Assembly: GCA_020829485.1 (NCBI GenBank)
Contig: JAIVFU010000060.1
Coordinates: 1-42,927 of the forward strand
Direction: 5' to 3'
DNA length: 42,927 nucleotides
Source: Nostoc sp. CHAB 5834
GTDB lineage: Bacteria > Cyanobacteriota > Cyanobacteriia > Cyanobacteriales > Nostocaceae
Every line of letters starts with the position of its first letter. Within the stretch, counting starts at the first letter, position 1. Position numbers and translations under genes: made by a program. The notes beneath the pieces were generated by a model. That model ran no database searches and was not told the DNA's origin. It worked only from the letters and a program-made list of their open reading frames with translations. Positions 9,312-20,013 of the stretch are shown here, piece by piece.

Positions 9312-9613
9312 TGTCCCTCTCGCCCATCGGCTACAGTGTACACACAAGTCTTGCCGCAGCCATATCTTTATTAATGAATCTGGCACTGCGTTTCTATCCC
9401 GCCTCGGAATAAATTCCGAGTCTCATAGCTAAAGTCCACTAAGCGTGGACTAAATGATTAATTCAGTCCACGCTTAGTGGACTTCAGCTATCAGCCCTGA
9501 ACTTCAGTTCTGGGCGGGATTGCCTGTCTGTGTGACAGTTTCACTCTGACAAAAATGTGGGTAGAGAGTTTTTCGACTTGTGTGTACACCGTAGCGCCCA
9601 TCGGAGAGGGACA
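9312..9613. mobile_element. Nested palindromic non-autonomous element
   Basis: Outer inverted repeats of 39 bp (9312-9350 and 9575-9613) share CTACRGTGTACACACAAGTC and TGTCCCTCT. Their middle 10 bp, CGCCCATCGG, is in the same orientation in both arms. Inside are further nested palindromes: CCCGCC (9398) pairing with GGCGGG (about 9513), a CTCGGAAT/ATTCCGAG hairpin (9403-9420), and two copies of an AGTCCAC...GTGGACT hairpin (9433-9451 and 9465-9483) that are also complementary to each other. No coding sequence is present. Confidence 0.75.
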
Positions 9614-9726
9614 TTTTGCATAATAAACAGGAGCGGAGCCGGCTCCGCTCCTGACTTCTGAATTCTTCTTATAAAACAAAATCCACCTACATTAAACTGT
9701 TTGGTGGACTTGCTAGTTATTCTTAG

Positions 9727-10113
9727 TGGATCCGAGCAGAGTCGAACTGCTGTCCAAATTGGGTATTGACCCCCCGCTCATTCACAGGTTTAGCCTTTCT
9801 GACCCTCAAGGCGGGAATCGTTCATTATCCCGAACGTAGGATGCTCTGATTTAATCTTAGCTAGCAAGCCAACCAGAGAACGCTTACTAGAGCATCCGTT
9901 GGGGTTTGGTCTTCAGTCCTTAACGGAGTCAAACTAAAGACGCTCGAACCTATAAGAGGTGTTTAGGCAGCTACTAGAGCTTCCCGACGAGCAAATTTAA
10001 CGATGTTATTCGCATTTACTTTTTTTTCGAGCCTTTGATTTCCGAGAGGAGACTCACTCTCGACCTGAATCACAGAGCAGCGTTCGCCAACCTGTCGAAA
10101 CCGTGACGGACCC
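9727..10113 (-). ncRNA. ssrA: tmRNA (transfer-messenger RNA)
   Basis: The RNA rescues stalled ribosomes and tags the nascent peptide for proteolysis. On the minus strand the 5' acceptor GGGTCCG (10107-10113) pairs with 3' CGGATCC (9728-9734). A T-arm with TTCGACTC precedes the 3' end, and CCA is not encoded. The tag reading frame runs from resume codon GCG at 10013 to TAA at 9963 and encodes ANNIVKFARREALVAA, the Nostoc-type tag. The sequence is one-piece, about 387 nt, as expected for this group (Prochlorococcus/Synechococcus have permuted forms). Ends were inferred by pairing. Confidence 0.96.
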
Positions 10114-10213
10114 ATGCGCTTTATAATCCAATTATAATACGCAGTTTTGAAAATGTGTTGCTGACAATAATTTTTTGTTTATGCCACGTATACCGTTAAT
10201 GTCATCTATAAGA

Positions 10214-10341
10214 CAATACCGTTTAGTTAAGCCCAAAAACCTTGGTAGAGACGCGAAATTGTACTGGGCTGGGCTTCGCTACGCTAACGCGTCTCTACAG
10301 GTCTAAAATCAGTACCAAAAATCCTTAACTGAACCGTATTG
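10214..10341. mobile_element. MITE-like element, CAATACNGTT family
   Basis: A 128-bp element with 18-bp terminal inverted repeats: CAATACCGTTTAGTTAAG (10214-10231) and CTTAACTGAACCGTATTG (10324-10341), 16 of 18 matching. Inside is a perfect 11-bp inverted repeat GTAGAGACGCG (10245-10255) / CGCGTCTCTAC (10288-10298). Related ends occur at 29945, 30274, 30322 and 34202. Confidence 0.7.
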
Positions 10342-10361
10342 ATCTATAAAAGTCTCAAATA

Positions 10362-10403
10362 CCAAAAATAGCCAATTGCTAATCTTAAAATAATTAGCAA
10401 TTG
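10362..10403 (-). terminator. Intrinsic terminator of the atp operon
   Basis: In the minus direction CAATTGCTAAT, a nine-base loop and ATTAGCAATTG form a perfect 11-bp stem, followed by GCTATTTTT. It lies about 50 bases beyond the atpG stop codon, so it probably ends the ATP synthase transcript. Confidence 0.7.
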
Positions 10404-10450
10404 ACTATATATATATTACAATGCACTACAAATAAATAATTAGCTATACC

Positions 10451-11398
10451 CTAAGTTAGTGCTTCAGCACCACCAACAACTTCTAGGAGTTCTTGGGTAA
10501 TTGCAGCTTGTCGGGCTTTGTTGTAAGACAGCGTGAGGGTGTTAATCAATTCACCAGCGTTTTCACTAGCATTACTCATGGCTGTCATCCGGGCTGCTAG
10601 TTCACTAGCCGCCGATTCTTGAAGCGCTCGCAATAGCTGGTTACTCAGATACAGGGGCAACAAAGAATCGAGAATCTGCACTGGATCTTGCTCGAAAATC
10701 ATGTCAGGTGCCAACGTGCGGGCTTGGCTAGCCACTTTCTCCCGTTCGACTTCAAATTTACCACCACGGGTTGTCAAGCGGAAGATTTCGTCATCGCCTG
10801 CTTCTAGACCTTGCGGATCGAGGGGCAGTAAGGTTTGGATCACAGGACGGGAGCTAACCAATGAAAGGAATCTGGTGTAGATTAATTCAATGCGGTCTAC
10901 TTCTTCGGAAAGGAACAAGGAAAGTAGTTGGTCAGCAATCTGATTGGCTTCTGCTGCGGTGGGAATTTGCTCTAAGCCGCTATAGGTAGCATCAATAGGC
11001 TGATCTCGGCGTTGAAAGTACTGCGTAGATTTGCGTCCGACTAACACAAATTGATAGTTTAAACCTTCTGCCTTAATTTCTTTGGCGCGGTTTTCTGCAC
11101 GACGGATAACGTTATTATTGTAGCCGCCGCATAGACCGCGATCGCCTGAAATTACCAATAGCCCGACTGACTTAACTTCTCTTTTTTTCAGCAGTGGTAG
11201 GTTTGCTTCTTCAAAGCGCAGACGGCTTTGCAAACCATACAATACTTGTGCCAAGCGATCGGCAAAGGGGCGAGTCGCTAGCACTTGTTCTTGCGCCCGA
11301 CGCACTCTAGCCGCAGCTACGAGACGCATGGCTTCTGTGATTTTTTTGGTGTTTTTGACCGACTGAATGCGATCGCGTATTGCTTTTAGATTGGGCAT
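10451..11398 (-). CDS. atpG: ATP synthase F1 subunit gamma
   Basis: A 315-residue central-stalk subunit of the thylakoid/plasma-membrane ATP synthase, called atpC in older cyanobacterial naming. The N-terminal helix begins [24 protein letters not shown] and the C-terminal helix ends with [20 protein letters not shown] and [13 protein letters not shown], the two halves of the rotating coiled coil. The length matches cyanobacterial gamma, which is longer than bacterial gamma because of the insertion around residues 200-235. That region lacks the paired cysteines of the chloroplast thiol switch; the only clear cysteine is in RGLCGGYN. It is the last gene of the operon, separated from atpA by a 165-base STRR hairpin. 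Confidence 0.96.
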   Translation of the reverse strand: MPNLKAIRDRIQSVKNTKKITEAMRLVAAARVRRAQEQVLATRPFADRLAQVLYGLQSRLRFEEANLPLLKKREVKSVGLLVISGDRGLCGGYNNNVIRRAENRAKEIKAEGLNYQFVLVGRKSTQYFQRRDQPIDATYSGLEQIPTAAEANQIADQLLSLFLSEEVDRIELIYTRFLSLVSSRPVIQTLLPLDPQGLEAGDDEIFRLTTRGGKFEVEREKVASQARTLAPDMIFEQDPVQILDSLLPLYLSNQLLRALQESAASELAARMTAMSNASENAGELINTLTLSYNKARQAAITQELLEVVGGAEALT

Positions 11399-11563
11399 AT
11401 TCCGATTTTAGATTTTAGATTTTAGATTTTAGATTTGGGGTTTCGGATTTTAGATTTAATCCTGAATCCAAAATCCTGAATCCAAAATCCGATTTTAGAT
11501 TTTAGATTTGGAATTTCGGATTTTAGATTTAATCCAAAATCCAAAATCCAAAATCCAAAATTG
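11399..11563. repeat. Inverted STRR (GATTTTA / AATCCAA heptamers) between atpA and atpG
   Basis: Runs of GATTTTA/TTTTAGA heptamers alternate with complementary AATCCAAA runs across the whole atpA-atpG gap, so several alternative hairpins are possible. No other feature is seen. Confidence 0.85.
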
Positions 11564-13078
11564 CTAGGCTGCTGCTTTGAAGGTTTTCTTGTATTCGGTG
11601 AGTGCTTCCTTCAAGGCAGCTTCTTCTGCGTCACCTAGTGCTTTGGAGGCTTGTACTCCTTGGGCATACTTACTACTCTTTAAGTACTCCCGCAGACCTT
11701 GAGTAAAGCTGGTGACTTTATCTACAGGCAAATCATCTAAGTAACCATTGATACCAGCGTAAAGAATTGCCACTTGCTCGTATACCGACAGTGGCGAATT
11801 TTGTGGCTGCTTGAGAAGTTCGCGCAACCGTTGACCTCGTGCCAACTGGTCTTGAGTGGCTTTATCTAAGTCAGAAGCAAATTGAGCGAAGGCTTGCAAG
11901 TCGTCAAATTGGGCTAGTTCCAATTTAATTTTACCGGCAACTTTTTTCATTGCCTTGGTTTGAGCCGCAGAACCCACGCGGGAAACGGAAATACCGGGGT
12001 TCACAGCTGGACGGATACCAGCGTTGAACAAGTCAGAAGATAGGAATATCTGACCATCGGTAATAGAAATTACGTTGGTGGGGATGTATGCTGATACGTC
12101 ACCAGCTTGGGTTTCGATAATTGGTAGGGCGGTCATACTGCCTTTACCTAATTCATCACTCAGCTTTGCTGCTCTTTCTAACAAGCGGGAATGAATGTAG
12201 AATACATCTCCAGGGTAAGCTTCGCGTCCGGGTGGACGACGCAGCAGTAGTGACATTTGGCGATAAGCTTGGGCTTGCTTGGAGAGGTCATCGTAAATTA
12301 CCAGGGTAGCTTTACCTTTGTACATAAAGTACTCAGCAATAGTTGCGCCTGTGTAAGGAGCTAGGTATTGCAGGGTTGCTGGTTCACTGGCACTAGCAAA
12401 GACAACGACGGTGTAATCCATTGCGCCTTTTTCTTGCAATGTCTGCACCACGTTAGCAACAGTGGAAGCCTTTTGACCGATCGCAACGTATACACAAACT
12501 ACATCTTCTTCTTTTTGGTTGATGATTGTGTCGATTGCGATCGCAGTTTTACCGGTTTGGCGATCGCCAATAATCAATTCCCGTTGACCACGACCGATGG
12601 GAATCATTGAGTCAATAGCTGTGATACCCGTTTGCATGGGTTCGTGTACAGACCGACGAGCAATGATACCGGGTGCTGGAGATTCAATCAAACGGCTATC
12701 TGAAGTCTTGATGTCTCCCTTACCATCGATGGGAAGACCCAAAGCGTTTACAACTCGTCCAATTAAGGCTTCTCCTACGGGTACTTGGGCAATTTTACCA
12801 GTAGCGGTTACAGAACTACCTTCTTGAATTTCCAGCCCTTCACCCATGAGTACCGCGCCCACATTATCTTCTTCTAAGTTCTGGGCGATGCCAATTGTAC
12901 CATCTTCAAATTCCAAAAGTTCCCCAGACATAGCCTTTTCCAGACCATAAATCCGGGCAATACCGTCACCTACTTGTAGGACGGTACCAACGTTAGCAAC
13001 TTTGACCTCTTGATCGTATTGCTCGATTTGTTGTTGGATAATGCTGCTAATTTCGTCAGGTCTAATTGATATGCTCAT
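11564..13078 (-). CDS. atpA: ATP synthase F1 subunit alpha
   Basis: A 504-residue non-catalytic nucleotide-binding subunit of F1. The beta-barrel domain starts after [19 protein letters not shown]. The Walker A GDRQTGKT is at 171-178, [14 protein letters not shown] forms the Walker B region, and [20 protein letters not shown] and the arginine-finger region [13 protein letters not shown] are present. The length is normal. It follows atpH by about 150 bases containing a heptamer repeat. The start codon is ATG. Confidence 0.98.
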   Translation of the reverse strand: MSISIRPDEISSIIQQQIEQYDQEVKVANVGTVLQVGDGIARIYGLEKAMSGELLEFEDGTIGIAQNLEEDNVGAVLMGEGLEIQEGSSVTATGKIAQVPVGEALIGRVVNALGLPIDGKGDIKTSDSRLIESPAPGIIARRSVHEPMQTGITAIDSMIPIGRGQRELIIGDRQTGKTAIAIDTIINQKEEDVVCVYVAIGQKASTVANVVQTLQEKGAMDYTVVVFASASEPATLQYLAPYTGATIAEYFMYKGKATLVIYDDLSKQAQAYRQMSLLLRRPPGREAYPGDVFYIHSRLLERAAKLSDELGKGSMTALPIIETQAGDVSAYIPTNVISITDGQIFLSSDLFNAGIRPAVNPGISVSRVGSAAQTKAMKKVAGKIKLELAQFDDLQAFAQFASDLDKATQDQLARGQRLRELLKQPQNSPLSVYEQVAILYAGINGYLDDLPVDKVTSFTQGLREYLKSSKYAQGVQASKALGDAEEAALKEALTEYKKTFKAAA

Positions 13079-13231
13079 GTGTCTATCTTTTTGCTTTCGA
13101 GACTGAAGTAAAAGGGACTAGGGATTAGGGACTGGGGATTAGGGATTGGAGATTAGGGATGGAAAGAATTTATGACTATAATCTTTTTCCTAGTTCCCAG
13201 TACCCAGCCCCCAGTCCCCAGTCCCAATTTT
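13079..13231. repeat. Inverted STRR between atpH and atpA
   Basis: A run of GGGATTAGGGACT-type heptamers (about 13110-13160) is followed, after about 40 bases, by a complementary CCCAGTACCCAGCCCCCAGT run (13195-13225). A stem could form in the intercistronic RNA. Confidence 0.8.
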
Positions 13232-13786
13232 CTAGCTATTAGTTAAGCGTAATGAAAGGCGACGCAATTGACCCCGGATACTGGCATCAATTACCTGCGA
13301 ACCTACTTTAATGATCACACCACCAATTAACTCACTGTCTACCTTGGTTTCTAGTTCTACCTGGCGAGCATTACTGATGGCAATCACTTTTTCGGTGATC
13401 GCCTGCTGTTGAGCTTCTGTGAGGGGAACGGCTGAAATTACTTCCGCTAATACGGTTTGATTCAGCTGCCGCAACAGCGCCAGATATTGTTGAAAAATAG
13501 ATTCCAAGAATGCAATGCGGCGTTTGTCTACTAGGATCAACAAAAAGTTGCGTAAGTAGGGGTTAGAGCCTTCACTGAGTATTTGTTTGATGAGAGCTTT
13601 TTTGTTCTCAGCCTGAATAAACGGGTTGCTGAAGAAGTTGTGTAGCTGTTTGTCTGCTCTGAGCAGTCCCAGGAAAGTCCGCGCATCTTCCCCGAACTCT
13701 TCTGTCAAATTTTTTGATTGCGCTATTGACAAAAGTGCCTGTGCATAGGGCTGGGCTACTTCGGCTGCCGCTACCTGACTTGTCAT
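13232..13786 (-). CDS. atpH: ATP synthase F1 subunit delta
   Basis: A 184-residue peripheral-stalk subunit (OSCP equivalent), atpD in cyanobacterial naming, which joins the b/b' stalk to F1. The N-terminal helical domain begins with [19 protein letters not shown] and the C-terminal domain ends [21 protein letters not shown], a typical family signature. Its ATG overlaps the atpF stop as ATGA (13783-13786), so the two are translationally coupled. Confidence 0.95.
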   Translation of the reverse strand: MTSQVAAAEVAQPYAQALLSIAQSKNLTEEFGEDARTFLGLLRADKQLHNFFSNPFIQAENKKALIKQILSEGSNPYLRNFLLILVDKRRIAFLESIFQQYLALLRQLNQTVLAEVISAVPLTEAQQQAITEKVIAISNARQVELETKVDSELIGGVIIKVGSQVIDASIRGQLRRLSLRLTNS

Positions 13787-14346
13787 ACATTGCCTCCCAG
13801 TTGTGCGATGCTGCGGTCAATTAAACTTTGTTGAGCATCGTCGGCAATCCCGCCTTTAAGTTGTGATTCGACTTTTTGCAATGCTAGTGTAGCAACTCGT
13901 TGCCGTAGTTGAGCGATCGCTCGCTCTGTTTCGGTGTTTAAATCTGCTGCTGCTGTTTGTTTCAAGCGTTCTACGTCTTGCGCTGCCTTCGCTAACAAAG
14001 CTTCTTTCGTCTTTTGGGCGTTTTCTACGGCCGATTGGCGAATTCGTTCTGCCTCTGCCTGAGATTGCTTCAACTGCTCTTGCGCTTGGGAAAGGGCAGT
14101 CTTGGCCTCTTTTAAGCGCCCTTCTGCTTCCTGAATTGCGGTGGCAATATTGGATTGTCGCTCGTTCAGGATATTGCTTAAAACTTTACGTCCGAAGTAG
14201 AATAGTATGCCAACCAGAATCGCTAAATTGATCAGATTGGTTTCAAAAATGTCTAGGTTTAGACCGAAACCACCTTCTCCTGCGCCTTCTGCCAATTCAG
14301 AGTGAACAGCGTTCGCTTCTGCGGCAAGTAATAAGAATGTCCCCAT
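13783..14346 (-). CDS. atpF: ATP synthase F0 subunit b
   Basis: A 187-residue stator subunit with one N-terminal membrane segment (about 30-50, [20 protein letters not shown]) and a long charged coiled coil ([20 protein letters not shown]). The start is set at [12 protein letters not shown], which matches the family N-terminus I recall from Anabaena; an in-frame ATG three codons earlier (14355) is the alternative. It overlaps atpH by four bases. The 190-base gap to atpF2 holds imperfect repeats around AAGTATCTTTTCCCC and AAGTATCTTTCCCC. Confidence 0.94.
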   Translation of the reverse strand: MGTFLLLAAEANAVHSELAEGAGEGGFGLNLDIFETNLINLAILVGILFYFGRKVLSNILNERQSNIATAIQEAEGRLKEAKTALSQAQEQLKQSQAEAERIRQSAVENAQKTKEALLAKAAQDVERLKQTAAADLNTETERAIAQLRQRVATLALQKVESQLKGGIADDAQQSLIDRSIAQLGGNV

Positions 14347-14548
14347 GATACCCATTTACAAGTGCGCTGCTCGCTTGCTAATACGTTGTATTTTTCCCAA
14401 GGGAAGGAAGTTTAAGTATCTTTTCCCCGTAAGGAAATTAAGTATCTTTCCCCAGAAGGGAAAAAGTGCCTTTATTTGACACTTAAATTTTGCGCTCTGG
14501 ACTGGGGCCCAGTTGCGCGTATGCTTTCACAGAGCCAGTCTAGTTAGC

Positions 14549-14980
14549 TTATCTAACTGGAGTTGGCCCCAATAGTTTTTCTAGAATCTGCCTGCTTAGA
14601 GCATCAACTTGTTGCTCTAAGGTGCGAAAAGCTTCTTGCTTTTGTTGTTCTATTTCAACAGAAGCTTGTTCTCGTTGAGACTGAGCTTCCTTTTGGGCCT
14701 CGGCGATTTTCTCGGCAGTAATTTTCTTAGCTTCAAGTTGAGCTGCTTCTACGGTAGCTTGCGATTGTCTGCGAGCGTCTGCGAGTTGTTGCTCATATTC
14801 GGTAGCCAAGCGCTCGGCTTTAGCCAAGCTCTCTTTCGCCTCAAGGGTATTCGTTCGGATATAATTATCGCGATCGTCTAGTACCTTAGTCAGTGGCTTA
14901 TAGAAAATTGCATTCAACAAAGCTGCCAATAGCAGGAATTGCAATGCCATGAAGGGCAAGGTAGCATCGAAATCAAACAT
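14549..14980 (-). CDS. atpF2: ATP synthase F0 subunit b'
   Basis: A 143-residue second b-type stator subunit (atpG in cyanobacterial naming), found only in photosynthetic lineages, which pairs with b. The N-terminal membrane helix is [20 protein letters not shown], and a charged coiled coil follows to the end. The ATG has a strong AGAGGAGACAA ribosome-binding site. Confidence 0.95.
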   Translation of the reverse strand: MFDFDATLPFMALQFLLLAALLNAIFYKPLTKVLDDRDNYIRTNTLEAKESLAKAERLATEYEQQLADARRQSQATVEAAQLEAKKITAEKIAEAQKEAQSQREQASVEIEQQKQEAFRTLEQQVDALSRQILEKLLGPTPVR

Positions 14981-15398
14981 TTGTCTCCTCTTTGGCTGGA
15001 GTAGCAGTTTTCATGGCTAGCAACATCATCCAACCTTTCATTTTTTAGAAACCCATAGCCAACAAGGGTCAAGTAATTTTGGATTTTAGATTTGCAATTT
15101 TGGTGAAGCAGCGCGGTCTTGGGGGTTTCCCCCATGAGCGACTGCTGTTAGCGCAGCGTTAGCGAGTCTTCGAGCGTCACCCGAAGGGATTAACACTAAC
15201 CCAAGGGTATGTTCTTCTGGGCATTTTAGATTGATGATTTGAAATTTGTTCCACCAACTAGCTTCGGCACATGTACCGAAAATTGATAATCCAAAATCCA
15301 AAATCCAAAATCACATTAGAATGACTAAATACCTAAAACCTCTTAGATTGTAGAGGCGTGATGATTCACGTCTCCACACTCTCAAAAATTTTCAGGTA
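14981..15398. repeat. Repeat-filled spacer between atpE and atpF2
   Basis: No gene is seen. The spacer holds GATTTTA/AATCCAAA heptamers in inverted arrangement (15075-15105 against 15288-15311). It also has a 35-bp motif centred on GGGGGTTTCCCCC (15112-15146) that recurs exactly, in the other orientation, at 23437-23471. Near the atpE stop is a TGTAGAGGCGTG / CACGTCTCCACA hairpin. Confidence 0.75.
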
Positions 15399-16555
<1,157 letters not shown>

Positions 16556-16615
16556 TCTTCAAGCATTTTCCCCAACGAGCGAGGATGGGATTACTATCTT
16601 TGTGAGCCTGACTTT

Positions 16616-17095
16616 TTAAGAATCAGGAATGAACGCAATTTGCACCATATAGACGAAGAGCGTGGCTTTGTAAGTTAGAAATCCCAAAAAAATGGGCAGA
16701 ATCTGTAGCTCACGCCATTGAGTTGCCACGATCATCACTCCAATAAACAGAGCAAAACGAGTTTTGCTCAGACTGGTTTTCTCACTACCGAGCTGCTCAA
16801 CGTCTCTAGCCAACATTTTTAAGTAAACCACACCTGTACACGCCCCAATTAAATAATTTAGGGCAATGTTTAAGGAATAAAAAATCCACACAGAGATAAA
16901 AATAACCCCCGTCAAGACAAGCGTGGTTAACAACAATCGCTGGAAGAGTTGATGGAACTCTTGCATAGAGTTACCTGATTCTGTATCTTCAGAACCAGTT
17001 TTAGCATCTTGTTGCGTTGTCGGAGTGGGCGCAATTGATTCGTCTGACAAGCTCACGGTACTTGAAACCAGTACAGTTAAATATGATGACTGCAC
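16616..17095 (-). CDS. atpI: ATP synthase subunit I (Atp1-like assembly protein)
   Basis: A 159-residue protein with a hydrophilic N-terminus of about 50 residues and four predicted membrane segments. It is the first gene of the operon, the usual place of the Atp1/UncI protein that helps c-ring assembly. The best start is GTG at 17095, since no in-frame ATG fits better; [11 protein letters not shown] (about residue 44) is a shorter alternative. Sequence conservation in this family is low, so position is the main evidence. Confidence 0.85.
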   Translation of the reverse strand: MQSSYLTVLVSSTVSLSDESIAPTPTTQQDAKTGSEDTESGNSMQEFHQLFQRLLLTTLVLTGVIFISVWIFYSLNIALNYLIGACTGVVYLKMLARDVEQLGSEKTSLSKTRFALFIGVMIVATQWRELQILPIFLGFLTYKATLFVYMVQIAFIPDS

Positions 17096-17319
17096 ATTCA
17101 GTCAGCTGAATCATATCACGATCCGGTAACAATACTTTAGGAAAAAACAATTAACTTCTTGGCAACATCAGGCAGTCAGTAAAGTCGCGCTCACAGAAGC
17201 GAGAGAGCGTGTGGGTGAATAATCAATATAATGTTGATAATGTTGCCTGAAAATTCAAAATTTCTTCCAATTCCAGTTTTTTTCAGTGAATAATTCTCCT
17301 CCAAAGTTTGAAGTAAGTT

Positions 17320-17505
17320 GGTGTCAATAAAATTAACTGGTGCTTGAGGAGCGTATAAACGTACCGCAAATCAGAAATTGTAGAGTAGCGGCAAGTCATT
17401 AAAGATCGCACCACTGCTAAATTCCAGAAAGCTCCAACTTTTGGGATGTATATTACCCTGTTTCTTAGGCACTTTCCTAATTTACATTAATTTGCCAAAA
17501 GTGGT
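17320..17505 (-). pseudogene. Degenerate duplicate of the methyltransferase 3' end
   Basis: The 35 bases at 17320-17354 match the last codons of the neighbouring methyltransferase gene (17583-17617) at 30 positions. In that frame they read TLLKHQLILLTP against TLLQQQLILLTP. The frame stays open for about 60 codons upstream but resembles the gene only weakly. The rest of the 480-base gap (17096-17575) shows no gene. Confidence 0.45.
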
Positions 17506-17575
17506 GATGCGCGATCGCTCCTCATAACGAGTATAAATTGCTTTTTGTAATTTCAGTATCAAAGTGCAGTCTAAA

Positions 17576-18757
17576 TTAAACAGGTGTCAATAAAATCAAC
17601 TGCTGCTGAAGAAGCGTTCTTACTCCATCCAATCCCAGTTGCACACCTGCTAAAATCTCTGCAACTGTTGAATTAGCATCACACTTTTGCATAAATTCAA
17701 ACTCTGGTACAGATAAATTAACAATTTGGTAATCGTAATTAAAAAAACATTGGCTGGGAAATCCTTCAAGACAAGGATTAAGTTCGGGAATCGCTGCTAG
17801 TAGGGCGTTATCGTCTGACCAGTCGGACTTAATTAAGGGAGGACGACCGAGGAAAAATTCGTAATGAGTTACTTCTGGATCTAGTAATTCTATCAGTCGG
17901 TAAACCTGGCGATCGCTCAAATCTTTTGCCCGTTCTACTAACTCTGGTGCTTTGCCTAAAAGTCTCTCTAAATCCCAGAAACTCGGATTTGAGAAACCAA
18001 TAAACTCCAATCCCGAAGCATCTGTTAATTCAAACAGCGTCTCAATATTGTAGTCAATTTCTTGGGGATGAACGTACATATCCGCAAAGTTTTCATCCTT
18101 GTGATTTTCTAATGACCAACGCTGTTTATCGTATTTGACAATTCGGTTATTTTCTGGTAAAGAAGCAAATATTTGTCGTCCAACTTGGACACCATCGCGG
18201 TAGTCGCCTTTTTTGTCACCTTGAAGAAGTGCGATCGCTTTTTGCATGAGTTGAATTTCCCAGCGTCCCAACTCCCCATACACAAAAATGTGCATCAAGC
18301 CGCCTGGGGCTAACTTCTTCGCCAAAGCTTGAATACCGCGAATGGGATCGGAGGTATGATGCAAAACGCCAACACAGTTGATTAAATCAAACTCACCCGG
18401 TAACTGTTCCACATCAAACAAGCTGAGGTGATGAAATTCAACGCGGTTAGCCCCGGAACGCTGACAACGTTCTTTTGCTACAGCCAAAGCGCCAGTACTG
18501 AGGTCAATTCCCACAACCAAAGCTTGAGGATTGAGGTGAACTAAGTACTCTGTACCCACACCAGTACCGCAACCTGCATCTAAAATCCGAATATCTTGCC
18601 TTTGGGGTTTTTGACCTGTGCAGAAGTTATGAGCGGCTAGCCAATTCCAGCGCCAGTTGTAGCCTGGAGGTGGTTCATCCAACAAAGCTTCCGGCGGAAA
18701 GGGATAGGTATTGTAGAGTTTGGCAACAGCAGCACTAACGGTTTGGGAATCGGACAT
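17576..18757 (-). CDS. Class I SAM-dependent methyltransferase
   Basis: A 393-residue protein with a Rossmann methyltransferase core: motif I ILDAGCGTGVGTEYL, acidic motif II VVGIDLSTGAL, and FDLINCVGVLHHTSDP with LAPGGLMHIFVYGE for the later motifs. A C-terminal region of about 170 residues (DMYVHPQEIDYNIETLFEL onward) occurs in cyanobacterial relatives of this size and may select the substrate, which is unknown. The ATG at 18757 (MSDSQTVSAAVAKLYNTYPF) is chosen because the conserved N-terminus begins there; upstream in-frame codons look non-coding. It is divergent from the McrB-like gene with a 131-base shared spacer. Confidence 0.85.
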   Translation of the reverse strand: MSDSQTVSAAVAKLYNTYPFPPEALLDEPPPGYNWRWNWLAAHNFCTGQKPQRQDIRILDAGCGTGVGTEYLVHLNPQALVVGIDLSTGALAVAKERCQRSGANRVEFHHLSLFDVEQLPGEFDLINCVGVLHHTSDPIRGIQALAKKLAPGGLMHIFVYGELGRWEIQLMQKAIALLQGDKKGDYRDGVQVGRQIFASLPENNRIVKYDKQRWSLENHKDENFADMYVHPQEIDYNIETLFELTDASGLEFIGFSNPSFWDLERLLGKAPELVERAKDLSDRQVYRLIELLDPEVTHYEFFLGRPPLIKSDWSDDNALLAAIPELNPCLEGFPSQCFFNYDYQIVNLSVPEFEFMQKCDANSTVAEILAGVQLGLDGVRTLLQQQLILLTPV

Positions 18758-18888
18758 GATGACTAAATTTTGGGGCAATCTGAGTTTATCGAATATTTGT
18801 TGCTCACAGCTAAGAAGTTTTACCACCTGTTTGCAGGAAGTTGAGTTAAACTGATTGGTTGTATAAATTTTACATTTAGCGTTAACAA

Positions 18889-19962
18889 ATGGTTGCTTCT
18901 CAAATATCACCACTAATGAATAAACCCATTCAAAAAATATTCTTCGGTAGCCCTGGAACTGGCAAAAGCCACAGGATTGTTTCCGAAATTATTCCTAATC
19001 ACTTAGGTATACTTGAATCCACTAATCCCGAAAACATTATCAAAACAGTTTTCCACCCAGAATATACTTACGGAGATTTTATGGGTAAATTAGTACCGAT
19101 TACTAGAAAAGAAAGAGTAGAGTATAAATACTATGAAGGACACTTTTTAAAAGCACTATCCAGAGCTTATAAAAATATAGTTGATGCCCATGACAAAAAT
19201 GGGACTCAGATTTCTGAACCCAATAATGTGGCCTTGGTTATAGATGAAATTAATCGGGGTAATTCATCTGGCATCTTTGGAACAGTTTTTCAACTATTGG
19301 ATAGAGATGAAAAGAGTTGGTCAAGTTATGGAATTAATATAACAGAACTTGAATTTAGAAGTCTTCTAGAATTAATGAAAGTTGAACTATACGAAAAGGA
19401 TGGTAAAATAGAAAAATATGAATTGCATCCTTTTAATGCTGTCACACTCAAAACTTTTGAAGAAAAAATAAAGTTTCTAAAAATTGATTTGGAAAGTAGA
19501 AGTATTAGGATTCCTCCAAATTTGTCTATCCTTGCTACCATGAACACTTCTGATAACTCCCTTTATTTCATGGACAGTGCCTTTAAGCGTCGTTGGGATT
19601 GGGAGTTTGTTAACTGGGATAACAGCAAGCCTGTTAAAGCTACATATGGAAAAGAGGGAGAGTTAGACGAACAGGAATGGAGAAAGCTAATTACAAACCT
19701 TAATAACTTTATCAAAAGCTATCATACTTTAATTCGTGGAATTGAAGACAAGCAAATTGGGTATTACTTCATCAAACAGCCTGTAACTGCTGAACAGATA
19801 CAAAATAAACTAATGTTCTTCTTGTGGGATAGCGTTTTTCATCGTGATAAAGAACCACTGATAAAACTTTTAAATGTTACAAAAAGCAGCTTGGTAACTT
19901 TTGGAGATTTCATTAAACTACATAATACTCTCATTGCTAATATCATGAATCTTAGTAACTAA
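18889..19962 (+). CDS. McrB-like AAA+ NTPase (restriction ATPase/GTPase)
   Basis: A 357-residue AAA+ protein with Walker A GSPGTGKS (20-27), Walker B plus McrB signature VALVIDEINRGN (114-125), the ATMNTSDNS segment (216-224; McrB-type MNTAD signature) and the arginine-finger helix DSAFKRRWDW (229-238). In McrBC systems this motor drives the McrC nuclease on modified or invading DNA. The protein starts almost at Walker A, so it lacks the N-terminal DNA-recognition domain of E. coli McrB; specificity must lie elsewhere in the system. The gene is AT-rich, has no GCGATCGC, and is followed after 51 bases by the McrC-like gene. ATG 18916 is an alternative start. Confidence 0.85.
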   Translation: MVASQISPLMNKPIQKIFFGSPGTGKSHRIVSEIIPNHLGILESTNPENIIKTVFHPEYTYGDFMGKLVPITRKERVEYKYYEGHFLKALSRAYKNIVDAHDKNGTQISEPNNVALVIDEINRGNSSGIFGTVFQLLDRDEKSWSSYGINITELEFRSLLELMKVELYEKDGKIEKYELHPFNAVTLKTFEEKIKFLKIDLESRSIRIPPNLSILATMNTSDNSLYFMDSAFKRRWDWEFVNWDNSKPVKATYGKEGELDEQEWRKLITNLNNFIKSYHTLIRGIEDKQIGYYFIKQPVTAEQIQNKLMFFLWDSVFHRDKEPLIKLLNVTKSSLVTFGDFIKLHNTLIANIMNLSN

Positions 19963-20013
19963 TTCTGCGGTTAAAATCTCAAGTGTAAATATTAAACTTT
20001 GTTTTTATACACT

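Noticed and set aside
9227..9412. 61-codon plus-strand frame after the IS630 remnant
   Set aside because: It runs into the palindromic element and does not resemble a transposase catalytic domain.
17155..17365. A second open frame on the minus strand (VNFIDTNLLQTLEEN)
   Set aside because: It has no start or family match; the alternative frame matching the methyltransferase tail explains this stretch better.
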